Position numbers and translations under genes: made by a program. A model generated the notes under the pieces. The model saw only the letters and a program-made list of their open reading frames with translations, was not told the DNA's origin and ran no database searches. A stretch of 15,577 nt of DNA from Chloroflexota bacterium. Its GTDB lineage: Bacteria > Chloroflexota > Dehalococcoidia > GIF9 > AB-539-J10. The stretch spans positions 1 through 15,577 of the forward strand of contig JADFUZ010000080.1 of assembly GCA_015222295.1 (NCBI GenBank), written 5' to 3'. Of this stretch, positions 8,019-14,418 are shown in pieces (within the stretch, counting starts at the first letter, position 1; each line of letters starts with the position of its first letter).

Positions 8019-8783
8019 CTACTTATGGCCAAGTTGCGCAGCAATACTTCTCACTTCTCTCGCGACTCTATCGCTGGAAAGGACGAGGGATGCGCCGGTA
8101 GTATCGGCTTCTGCCAGGCTTCTGTCGTAGGGGATAAAGCCGAGAAATTCAAAGTCCGCCATCCGGGACGTGACAAAGCCCTTTTGCTTTTTGTTGCGAA
8201 TCTTGTTCCCCACTACCCCGATGTTGTGCAGGCCTATTTCCCGGGCCAGGTCTCTTACTCGACGGCCCGTTGCTATGCTTCTTATGCTTGGTTCCACCAC
8301 GATTATCAGCTTGTCCACGCCTCTGGCTGTTCCCCGAGTCAAATGCTCTATGCCAGCCTCCATGTCTAGGATGACCAGTTCATTGGCCTTCAGGAGTAGA
8401 TGGGCAACCAGGGCTTCGAGCAACGCGCCTTCGGGACAGTAACAGCCGCTGCCAGCGGCTTTGATCGGCCCCATGACCATTATCTTGATTCCGTCGTATT
8501 TCAGGGAGCACTTCTCTGGGAGATCGTCGACCTTGGGGTTGAGCTTGAAGTACGGTGCCATTTGGCCAGGTCTGGCGCCCGTCCTCTCCTCAATGAGGTC
8601 GTCCATCCTGGATATTGGCACTATGCTCTCAGAGTCGGGAAAGCCAAAAGTGGTGGCCAAGTTGAGATTCGGGTCGGCGTCTATTGCGAGAACGGAATAG
8701 CCAGCATCGGCAAATGCAGTGGATAGGAAGGCCACCAGCATGGTCTTGCCTACTCCGCCCTTACCACTGACTGCGATTTTCAT
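8019..8783 (-). CDS. cooC: CODH nickel-insertion/maturation ATPase (CooC family)
   Basis: MinD/ParA-type P-loop ATPase that promotes nickel insertion into the CODH C-cluster. From ATG at 8783 the product is 254 residues and begins MKIAVSGKGGVGKT, with the deviant Walker A motif at residues 7-14 exactly where CooC proteins begin. Other features are the switch I region IDADPNLNLATTFG (35-48), a C114-x-C116 pair (GSGCYCPEG) matching the metal-binding CxC at the CooC dimer interface, and VILDMEAGIEHLTRGTA as Walker B/switch II. An in-frame ATG at 8882 would add 33 residues unlike the family and would span the promoter, so it is rejected. The chosen start has no Shine-Dalgarno site, in line with a near-leaderless message. 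It is first in the Wood-Ljungdahl block and probably serves CdhA. Confidence 0.92.
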   Translation of the reverse strand: MKIAVSGKGGVGKTMLVAFLSTAFADAGYSVLAIDADPNLNLATTFGFPDSESIVPISRMDDLIEERTGARPGQMAPYFKLNPKVDDLPEKCSLKYDGIKIMVMGPIKAAGSGCYCPEGALLEALVAHLLLKANELVILDMEAGIEHLTRGTARGVDKLIIVVEPSIRSIATGRRVRDLAREIGLHNIGVVGNKIRNKKQKGFVTSRMADFEFLGFIPYDRSLAEADTTGASLVLSSDRVAREVRSIAAQLGHK

Positions 8784-8798
8784 GCCGCAAATCGTCGA

Positions 8799-8827
8799 AT
8801 TATAGCTTAGATCAATCTGCGATTCAA
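8799..8827 (-). promoter_or_regulatory. Promoter of cooC and probably the whole fhs-acs-cdh operon
   Basis: On the minus strand a perfect -10 box TATAAT (8804-8799) is separated by exactly 17 bases from TTGAAT (8827-8822), which matches 4 of 6 positions of the sigma70 -35 consensus. Predicted transcription would start only about 9 to 12 bases before the cooC ATG, giving a very short leader without a ribosome-binding site. Confidence 0.6.
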
Positions 8828-8845
8828 CAACCCCCGGTTGGGTTG
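8828..8845. promoter_or_regulatory. Perfect 6-bp inverted repeat abutting the -35 box; candidate operator
   Basis: CAACCC, six bases, GGGTTG (8828-8833 and 8840-8845) directly next to the -35 hexamer of the cooC promoter. Its position suits an activator or repressor dimer. No regulator gene is in the window. Confidence 0.4.
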
Positions 8846-8938
8846 CCTGCTTAAATGATTTGACATGTAGGCTGCCCTCCATTCACCTGATTAGTGCCGT
8901 ATCACACGCTTTCCCTGTCGCTGTGGTGAGCCGAAGGC

Positions 8939-9003
8939 CTCGAATACGAAGGGAAAACGAATCAATCCTACGCTTCCCCTCACGTTGGTGAGCGTATTCC
9001 GAG
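8939..9003. other. Predicted three-way-junction structure (inverted repeats)
   Basis: Outer stem CTCGAATACG (8939-8948) pairs with CGTATTCCGAG (8993-9003), 10 pairs with one bulged base. Inside, GGGAA (8951-8955) pairs with TTCCC (8974-8978), with a further CG/CG step, and CTCAC (8979-8983) pairs with GTGAG (8988-8992) around a 4-base loop. The three helices abut with only two unpaired junction bases. It could fold as RNA from either strand or as single-stranded DNA. Confidence 0.45.
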
Positions 9004-9037
9004 CAGAAGCGAGAAATCCGACTCTTTATCCTGCTCT

Positions 9038-9062
9038 GGCTATACCTTCTCACCGTAGAGCC
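9038..9062. other. Hairpin with 8-bp stem, one mismatch
   Basis: GGCTATAC (9038-9045) pairs with GTAGAGCC (9055-9062) with one A-G mismatch around a 9-base loop. On the minus strand the loop carries GGTGAG, complementary to CTCACC in the neighbouring three-way junction, so a loop-helix contact is possible. Confidence 0.35.
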
Positions 9063-9240
9063 CCCGCCATGACGCCGGCAGGGACTTGCGGTGACACGAG
9101 GTACAACAAGGAGTCGCGGTAGGCTGAAGTGGAACTATCCTGACCTTCGAAGTGCGATCGGTCTATCCGAGCCAACTCAAGCGGTGGTGCCAGCTCGGGT
9201 GAAGTGGCATCTCTCTTGAGTTCTCGTCCGGTGGCTGCTG

Positions 9241-10083
9241 CTATTTATCCCGTTCCCGGAAGGCCTGGATATAGCGCTGCATGTACATATCGCGACCCAG
9301 CAACGCGTCGGTTGCCAGGACAAAGGGACGTACCTTGGCCACATCCACGACGGGACAGGTCACTCCCTGCTGAATGACCATTGCTAGGAAGGCACTATTG
9401 AGCAACGGGCGGTCAGGCAAACCGAAAGAGACGTTGCTGGTTCCCATAGTCTGGTTGAGTCCCAGTTCTGCCCTGATCCTGCGGATGGCCTCGATTATCA
9501 CTATGGCGGTCTTGTTGTCGGCTGCCGTTGGCATGCTCAGGCAATCGATAATGATATCCTCGCGGGGAATACCCATCGCCGTAGCTCGTTCTACGATCTT
9601 CCGGGCGATGGAAACACGCCCATCCGCGTCAGTGGGTATGCCTTCTTCATCCATGGTTAGCCCGACCACTGCGGCCTGGTGCTCTTTGACCAGAGGCAGG
9701 ATCTGTTCAAGGGAATCGTTCTGCCCGGTAACCGAGTTGATCAGGGCTTTGCCGCGATAGGTCTCGAGGGCGGCCGCCAGCGCCTTCGGATTGCTGCTAT
9801 CGATAGAAAGAGGCACGTCCACAACGTCCATTACTGCTCGTATCGCCCGAGGCAGGAGGGTCGCTTCATCCACCTCAGGAATGCCAACGTTCACGTCAAG
9901 GATGTCTGCCTTCGCCTGCACCTGAGCCAGAGCTTCTTGGCGCACCAGGTCCAAGTCGCCAGCCTGCAATGCTGCGGCCAGTTTCTTCTTCCCTGTGGGG
10001 TTAATGCGCTCACCTATGAGCACTGTTGGCCGCTCACCGCTTATGATTACCTCCTTTGTCGCGCTTGAGACTCTGGTTTCCAT
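9241..10083 (-). CDS. Pterin-binding methyltetrahydrofolate:corrinoid protein methyltransferase (MT II; MtgA/MtvA-like)
   Basis: Predicted to move methyl groups between a methylated corrinoid protein and tetrahydrofolate. The 280-residue product is a pterin-binding barrel related to AcsE: D63 in DVNVG, D95 in SIDSSNP, N116 in INSVTGQ, D180 in IDCLSMP and N217 in GTSNVSFGLP. It has an extra N-terminal strip of about 20 residues before VLIGERINPTG, unlike AcsE. ATG at 10083 has GGAGG 8 bases upstream, and that site overlaps the end of the reactivase gene (5-base gap), so the two are coupled. Its neighbours are a corrinoid protein, URO-D-type methyltransferases and the reactivase, which point to an O-demethylase or methylamine-type role as MT II. 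The methyl donor cannot be read from the sequence. Confidence 0.85.
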   Translation of the reverse strand: METRVSSATKEVIISGERPTVLIGERINPTGKKKLAAALQAGDLDLVRQEALAQVQAKADILDVNVGIPEVDEATLLPRAIRAVMDVVDVPLSIDSSNPKALAAALETYRGKALINSVTGQNDSLEQILPLVKEHQAAVVGLTMDEEGIPTDADGRVSIARKIVERATAMGIPREDIIIDCLSMPTAADNKTAIVIIEAIRRIRAELGLNQTMGTSNVSFGLPDRPLLNSAFLAMVIQQGVTCPVVDVAKVRPFVLATDALLGRDMYMQRYIQAFRERDK

Positions 10084-10087
10084 GTGA

Positions 10088-11920
10088 TCAACCTCCCTTG
10101 TGTGTATGTTGTCCGATATTCAGTGCTTCAGTGAAGATCTGCATGAAGTTGGGGACTGTGGCCAGTTCTATGTATCCGGCATCTCGAGCCACGGCCTGTG
10201 ATTCGGCCCGCTTGCTACAGGAGATCAGGGCCAACCTGGCGCCTGTTCCCGCAGCATTCCCAACCTGGCGAAAACGGCTTAGAGGTAGCGATGGGAGCAT
10301 GCCGATAGCTATTGCGCTGGAGACATCTATGTAGCTGCCGAAGGCCCCAGCAATGGTGACTTGCTCGATTTCCTCTTGGAAGCGGCCCGCCGCCTCCAGG
10401 AGCACTTGAATCCCAGTCTGAATAGCTGCCTTGGCCAGTTGCAGCTCTCGCACGTCTTTCTGGGTTATGGTGATGGCAGGGTGCCCATCCCGCTCCTCTT
10501 CGCTGGCTATCACGAACTCCCACTGCTCCTCGTGGGTGCGCACCCGCGGGTGATTGTGCGTCATTCTGCCCGTCTCATCCAGCACTGCATCGAGGCAAAG
10601 CTGAGCCAGAACATCCACAATCCCGGAGCCGCAGATGCCAACTGGCGGCGCGCCATCGATTGTCAGGTAGTGCACATCGTTATCTACCAGTCGGAATCTC
10701 TCTATGGCTCCGCTGGCAGCCCTCATGCCGTGCTTGATGTGTCCCCCCTCAAAGGCAGGACCGGAGGCACAGGAGACGCTGGTCATCTTGCCGTCACCCG
10801 CCAGACAAACCTCGGTGTTGGTGCCGATGTCCAGTGCCAGTGATAGGCCTTCAGCCCGCGCAACTTCTGTGGCCAGTATCATCGCGACATGGTCAGCGCC
10901 CACAAAGCCGGCGATGTTGGGCAGGAAATGCACATAGGCGCCTGGCGCGATATGCACACCTACGTCGCGCGCCTTGATGTCCAGAGCCCCGCGTACTGCG
11001 GGGACAAAAGGAGCCAGAGCCAGTTGAGCTACCGGCAGTCCCAGCAGTATGTGATGCATAGCCGTGTTGCCAACTACCACCGCTTCGACGATCTCCTGTG
11101 TTTGGGCGTCCGCTTTGGCGCACAGGTCTGCGGCCAGCCTATCGAGCGCTTCCACAACTAGCTTTCGCATTTGGGTGCCTTCGGCTGTTGAGCTCGTGAT
11201 GCGGGAGACGCGGCTGATAATGTCCTCACCGTAGCTGATCTGGGGATTCATAGTCCCTTCGGCAGCCAAAGTGCGACCGTTGTTCAGATCGACCAGATAG
11301 CCAGCTATCTTGGTGGTGCCCAGGTCCACCGCCATCCCCAACTGGCGACTCGGCCAGGGGCCAAGCGCGATTACCTCTTGCTCACGTACTGAAGCTTGGG
11401 TCTGCCAGTCTCTTGACCTGAGCTGTGCGGAGATGTTTCGAAGTACGTCGATGTCAATGGCGTCGCAGGACACCTGGTGTTCCCGCTCGAGCGACTGCAG
11501 CACTTGCTCGGCATCGCCGTGCAGGTCTGATAGAGATGGGGCCTGTAGTTTGAGATGGTAGGCAGAAACGGCTGGTTCGGGGCTGATATCCAGTTCCAGT
11601 CCTTCCACCTGAGTCCGTTGGGATGTACTCATCGATTCAGCCGGCACCCGCAGCTGGCAATCGCTGGCAGGGTAGGTCTGGCAGGCCAGGCGGTAGCCCT
11701 CCCGCAACTCGTGGGCGGAGAGTTCCTGCTGCTCGATGGAAGTCGGCTCTGAGACGCTTCCGGTGAGAATCTGCACTCTGCAGGAGCCGCACAATCCATG
11801 TCCCCCGCATATGCCGGACAGTCCTACTCCCAGTTGCTGTGCGCACTCGAGGAGGGATTGTCCGGCGGCACACATGCCGCGGCGGCCTACAGGTTCAAAT
11901 TCGATGTGATACGATTTCAA
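10088..11920 (-). CDS. Reductive activator of corrinoid proteins (RACo/RACE type, [2Fe-2S] plus ASKHA domain)
   Basis: ATP-driven reactivase that returns accidentally oxidised Co(II) corrinoid to Co(I). The product is 610 residues. The N-terminal ferredoxin domain has C38, C44, C47 and C80 (CGGHGLCGSC, then LACQT), the usual [2Fe-2S] spacing. After a linker come the actin-like ATPase motifs AVDLGTTKIAGYLVD (phosphate 1) and ALDIGTNTEVCLAG, then GICGSGIVD and AGAFGSYID near the C-terminus. It lacks the C-terminal two-[4Fe-4S] domain of methanogen RamA, so it is the acetogen type. The start is TTG at 11920: an in-frame TAG lies three codons upstream, and a modest AGGA site is at usable distance. 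It could serve the corrinoid proteins to its right, the corrinoid Fe-S protein, or both. In some acetogens the reactivase gene lies in the acs cluster. Confidence 0.92.
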   Translation of the reverse strand: MKSYHIEFEPVGRRGMCAAGQSLLECAQQLGVGLSGICGGHGLCGSCRVQILTGSVSEPTSIEQQELSAHELREGYRLACQTYPASDCQLRVPAESMSTSQRTQVEGLELDISPEPAVSAYHLKLQAPSLSDLHGDAEQVLQSLEREHQVSCDAIDIDVLRNISAQLRSRDWQTQASVREQEVIALGPWPSRQLGMAVDLGTTKIAGYLVDLNNGRTLAAEGTMNPQISYGEDIISRVSRITSSTAEGTQMRKLVVEALDRLAADLCAKADAQTQEIVEAVVVGNTAMHHILLGLPVAQLALAPFVPAVRGALDIKARDVGVHIAPGAYVHFLPNIAGFVGADHVAMILATEVARAEGLSLALDIGTNTEVCLAGDGKMTSVSCASGPAFEGGHIKHGMRAASGAIERFRLVDNDVHYLTIDGAPPVGICGSGIVDVLAQLCLDAVLDETGRMTHNHPRVRTHEEQWEFVIASEEERDGHPAITITQKDVRELQLAKAAIQTGIQVLLEAAGRFQEEIEQVTIAGAFGSYIDVSSAIAIGMLPSLPLSRFRQVGNAAGTGARLALISCSKRAESQAVARDAGYIELATVPNFMQIFTEALNIGQHTHKGG

Positions 11921-11975
11921 GTCCGTGTCCTACAAGGATATCAAGAGTGGCGTGAGCTATCCTTTCTTGCCCCAT

Positions 11976-11984
11976 ATTCTAACA
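11976..11984 (-). promoter_or_regulatory. Weak candidate extended -10 promoter for the reactivase gene
   Basis: Minus strand TGTTAGAAT fits an extended -10 (TGn followed by 5 of 6 TATAAT bases), about 55 bases before the reactivase start. No convincing -35 hexamer is found at 16 to 18 bases, so confidence is low. Confidence 0.2.
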
Positions 11985-12114
11985 TGAGATATTGTGCGCC
12001 GTGCCCCCTGATGGTCCAACCGCGCGGACACTCTTTGTTTTCCCGCCTGGCCCTCCGTGTTCACCCGTTCGGGGCAAGTTGATCTGCCGGTCAGTTCTGG
12101 CACGGCAACGTGGC

Positions 12115-12441
12115 TTACACCGTTTCTGAGGACGTATCGAATTGAATGGATACGTCCCTGGGCAACGCAACTCCAACTTCCACTTCAATTGCTTTGAGAA
12201 TGGCTGTTGGGACCGGGCAGGCAACGTGCTTAATGTGCTGGGACGCGTATTCCTGCACCAGGGATGCGTCTTGAGCCTTCAGGGCGTCACGCCAGTCAAG
12301 CTCGCTCAAATGGGCTCCCATTTGGGCCAGCATTTCACAATCGCTAGTGATGGCGACCTTGACTTTTCTGGAGGAAAGCCTAGTGACTTCTACGATGGCA
12401 GGAAAGCCACAGATTCCGGGATCAACCACCACTCTTGTCAT
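12115..12441 (-). CDS. Small conserved three-cysteine protein of unknown function (probably the DUF6951 family)
   Basis: 108 residues, no signal peptide or membrane segment, function unknown. Three cysteines sit in conserved-looking contexts: C11 in DPGICGFPAIVEV, C35 in AITSDCEML and C75 in HVACPVPTAILKAIEVE. The pattern is that of small proteins I recall beside corrinoid methyltransferases in acetogens and methanogens, classed I believe as DUF6951; the family name is from memory. Three cysteines plus nearby H72 suggest metal or Fe-S binding, or handling of a reactive cofactor, but this is inference. ATG at 12441 is the only sensible start; its Shine-Dalgarno match is poor. It lies 99 bases after the URO-D protein and 194 bases before the reactivase, in the same direction, which argues for a role in the methyltransferase system. 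Confidence 0.75.
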   Translation of the reverse strand: MTRVVVDPGICGFPAIVEVTRLSSRKVKVAITSDCEMLAQMGAHLSELDWRDALKAQDASLVQEYASQHIKHVACPVPTAILKAIEVEVGVALPRDVSIQFDTSSETV

Positions 12442-12495
12442 ATGCCAGCTCGAGTTTTCATGGGTAGCAGGGACAGGGTCACTGCGGATCTACGA

Positions 12496-12507
12496 GTCAC
12501 GCGTGAC
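12496..12507. promoter_or_regulatory. Perfect 12-bp palindrome in front of the small three-cysteine gene
   Basis: GTCACGCGTGAC, self-complementary over all 12 bases, in the 99-base gap between the URO-D gene stop and the next start. It could be a dimeric regulator site or a small cruciform. No T run follows, so it does not look like a terminator. Confidence 0.35.
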
Positions 12508-12540
12508 AAAGCATCGAGATCAGGTGGCCGTTTCTCATGT

Positions 12541-13587
12541 CTAGTTGTACCAGCCAAACTCATCAATAGCCTTCTTCATCATATAGACATTGTATGGTGG
12601 CGCCATTGGTGGGACTTCGCATCCTGACATCAGCATGAAGCCCCGAGCTGCGTGCTTTGCCTTCTCGATACACTGTCTGCACAGTTCGTATACCTGCTGG
12701 GATGCTCCGTTTTGGATGACCGCCGGGTCCAGATTGCCGATGATGATGCACCTATCTCCAAAATACCTGATGGCAGTATGGAGGTCCACCTGATGGCCAA
12801 AGCTCACGAGTCCAGGGTCCCCCATAGGGAGCTGCGCCCAGAATGGTAGGTTCAGGTTCTGTTCGCCGCAGATATGGTAGTGGATGTGTTTGACTCCCAT
12901 AGCGAGCATTTCCTCGCTCGCCTCTCTCAAGTAGGGAAATACGAATCCCTCGAAGTGCTTGGCTGAGATGATGTCGTTGGCCGCCAGGGGCTCCCAGATG
13001 TTCGGAATGACTCGCTCGGCGCCAAAGGTTTCCGTCCAAAGCCGTACTACCTCAACAATGTGGTCTGTAGCCAGCCGGAGCAGCCTGTGAGCAGCTTCGG
13101 ATCTCTTTATCATCCAGCGGCATAGAGTCCCTACCGGGCAGATATTTCCAGCAATGGTGAAGTTGCCTCCGAGGACAACGGAGATGGGGGTGCCGGACTT
13201 GTCCTGGAGCCGGGAGAACTCCATAGCCAGGGGAAGCATTCCTGCCTTTCTGACGTCAGGAAGTCTCAGTTGGAGAAGGTCCTCTTCTGAATTCACCACG
13301 AATTTGCCGTGTGACGGAGCTTGTTGCCACTCGCTGCTGGGAAACTCGATCTCTCCTCCGAACTCCCAGCCGCCGTAGGAAGCGTAGCCAAAGTCCGGGC
13401 CGCCGTCGATGCCGTATTGCTCAAAGGTCAACAACTGCGCGTTGAAGCTCTTGAGAGGGTCGTTGTATATACTGGCTACGGGGTAACCGACATTCCTGGC
13501 ACAGAAGCCGAAGATGAAGTGGTATAAGGGAACCCTTTGTGGCTTCTGATGGTTCAGTAGTGCGTCAAAGGGATCGCCGCATTTCAC
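12541..13587 (-). CDS. URO-D-fold corrinoid methyltransferase with MtaA-like zinc motif
   Basis: Uroporphyrinogen decarboxylase-superfamily protein of 348 residues that acts, by its motifs and context, as a cobalamin-dependent methyltransferase, not in haem synthesis. The zinc site known from MtaA/MtbA is present: H238-x-C240 (HYHICGEQN) and C323 (MSGCEVPP), at almost the same positions as in MtaA. The N-terminal segment VPLYHFIFGFCARNVGY and the glycine/aromatic-rich stretch at residues 60-80 presumably shape the substrate pocket. The start is GTG at 13587, 15 bases after the corrinoid protein's stop; the ribosome-binding site is only a G-rich stretch. The partner is most likely that corrinoid protein. 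Whether it takes methyl from the external donor or hands it to another acceptor thiol is not decided by the sequence. Confidence 0.85.
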   Translation of the reverse strand: MKCGDPFDALLNHQKPQRVPLYHFIFGFCARNVGYPVASIYNDPLKSFNAQLLTFEQYGIDGGPDFGYASYGGWEFGGEIEFPSSEWQQAPSHGKFVVNSEEDLLQLRLPDVRKAGMLPLAMEFSRLQDKSGTPISVVLGGNFTIAGNICPVGTLCRWMIKRSEAAHRLLRLATDHIVEVVRLWTETFGAERVIPNIWEPLAANDIISAKHFEGFVFPYLREASEEMLAMGVKHIHYHICGEQNLNLPFWAQLPMGDPGLVSFGHQVDLHTAIRYFGDRCIIIGNLDPAVIQNGASQQVYELCRQCIEKAKHAARGFMLMSGCEVPPMAPPYNVYMMKKAIDEFGWYN

Positions 13588-13602
13588 GGTCTTCGACCCC
13601 CG

Positions 13603-14283
13603 CTAGTTATGGGCCGTCTCTCCTTTCTGGATCATTTGGACCATTTTGCCTGCCTCTTCAACTGCCTCTCCGGCATTGTCGGCATATCCGTCGGCACCAT
13701 AGCTTGTCGCTATCTCCCGTGTGATCGGGGCTCCGCCGAGCATGACGGCCACGTTGGGGTTTCGCGTCTTGATCATCTTTGTGACTCTTGGCATAGCCAG
13801 CATGCTGGTTGTCATCAGGGCGGAAATTCCCACCACGTCAGCGTTTGTCTTTTGTTGCTCCTCCACGAACCTGTCCAGCGGAACGTCGTTGCCCAGGTCA
13901 TACACTTCCCACCCTGCGGCATCAAACATAACCTTCACCAGGTTCTTGCCGATGTCGTGAACGTCACCTTCCACAACGCCGAGTACTATCTTCTTCCCTG
14001 ACTCTTCGCTACCACCCCCCTTCACATGTGGTCGCAGGATATCCAGTCCCGCGTAGAGCGCATCGGCACACAAGAGTAGTTCCGGAACAAAATATTCTCG
14101 TGAGGCGTATAACTCCCCCACCTTCTCCATCCCGACAGCCAGACCTTTCATTAACGCATCGTAGGCGTCCACGCCTTCTCCTATTGCAGCCTTACTGAAC
14201 TCCACCACGGAATCCTCATCGAATGCCACGACTCCATCGTAGAGTCCCTTCAGTATCTGTTTTCGTCTTTCGTTTGAGGGCAT
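13603..14283 (-). CDS. Methyltransferase corrinoid protein (MtaC/MtgC/MttC-like, B12-binding)
   Basis: Cytoplasmic methyl carrier shuttling the group on a cobalamin between two methyltransferases. The 226 residues form the standard two domains: an N-terminal helical cap (residues 1-90, with GLAVGMEKVGELYASREYFVPEL) and a Rossmann B12-binding domain with D107-x-H109-x2-G112 (GDVHDIGKN), the SALMTTS loop and the GGAP loop. H109 is the expected lower cobalt ligand. ATG at 14283 is preferred over the ATG two codons upstream because GGAG lies 7 bases before it but only 1 base before the other. It lies between the two URO-D methyltransferase genes and is followed within 15 bases by the MtaA-like one. 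Intact by length and motifs. Confidence 0.93.
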   Translation of the reverse strand: MPSNERRKQILKGLYDGVVAFDEDSVVEFSKAAIGEGVDAYDALMKGLAVGMEKVGELYASREYFVPELLLCADALYAGLDILRPHVKGGGSEESGKKIVLGVVEGDVHDIGKNLVKVMFDAAGWEVYDLGNDVPLDRFVEEQQKTNADVVGISALMTTSMLAMPRVTKMIKTRNPNVAVMLGGAPITREIATSYGADGYADNAGEAVEEAGKMVQMIQKGETAHN

Positions 14284-14349
14284 CCTCATACTCCGTTCTT
14301 ATAGAATGCTGATTGCACCATCCGAAGTCGTTGATTGCCTTGGTCATGT

Positions 14350-14407
14350 GATACACAAGAGCTTACCACACACCCACATTGAACTGTATGCATAGTGTCT
14401 TGGTATC
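14350..14407. other. Stem-loop between the first URO-D gene and the corrinoid protein gene
   Basis: GATACACAAG (14350-14359) can pair with CTTGGTATC (14399-14407), nine pairs with one bulged A around a 39-base loop. It may stabilise or separate mRNA segments, since corrinoid proteins are often needed in greater amounts than their partner enzymes. No T run, so it is not a standard terminator. Confidence 0.3.
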
Positions 14408-14418
14408 GTGTGCGTCTC

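Larger units (their letters stand above)
8846..9240. other. Gene-free intergenic stretch rich in inverted repeats
   Basis: No ORF on either strand here has a plausible start and family character. The part from 8939 to 9062 is densely self-complementary (listed separately). No tRNA, tmRNA, SRP or RNase P signature was recognised. Short open frames on the minus strand, arginine- and serine-rich, look like translated non-coding repeat DNA. No hairpin followed by a T run, so no standard terminator after the methyltransferase at 9241, was seen. Confidence 0.5.

Noticed and set aside
8784..8882. Longer cooC reading frame starting at ATG 8882
   Set aside because: The 33 extra residues do not resemble CooC, there is no spaced Shine-Dalgarno site, and the segment contains the promoter and the inverted repeat.
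8860..8925. Minus-strand stretch with AGGGAA followed by GTGTGA and GGCAC, reminiscent of a cobalamin riboswitch core
   Set aside because: The following conserved B12-box segments and the pairing around them are missing, and the stretch lies upstream of the predicted cooC promoter, so it would not be in that leader.
9004..9240. Short open frame on the minus strand downstream of the MT II gene, ending with residues like YLVSPQVPAGVMAGALR
   Set aside because: No start codon with a ribosome-binding site, no recognisable family, and it overlaps the inverted-repeat region.
14284..14310. TATAAG on the minus strand as a -10 box for the corrinoid protein gene
   Set aside because: Transcription would begin within or after the ribosome-binding site, and no -35 hexamer is present at suitable spacing.
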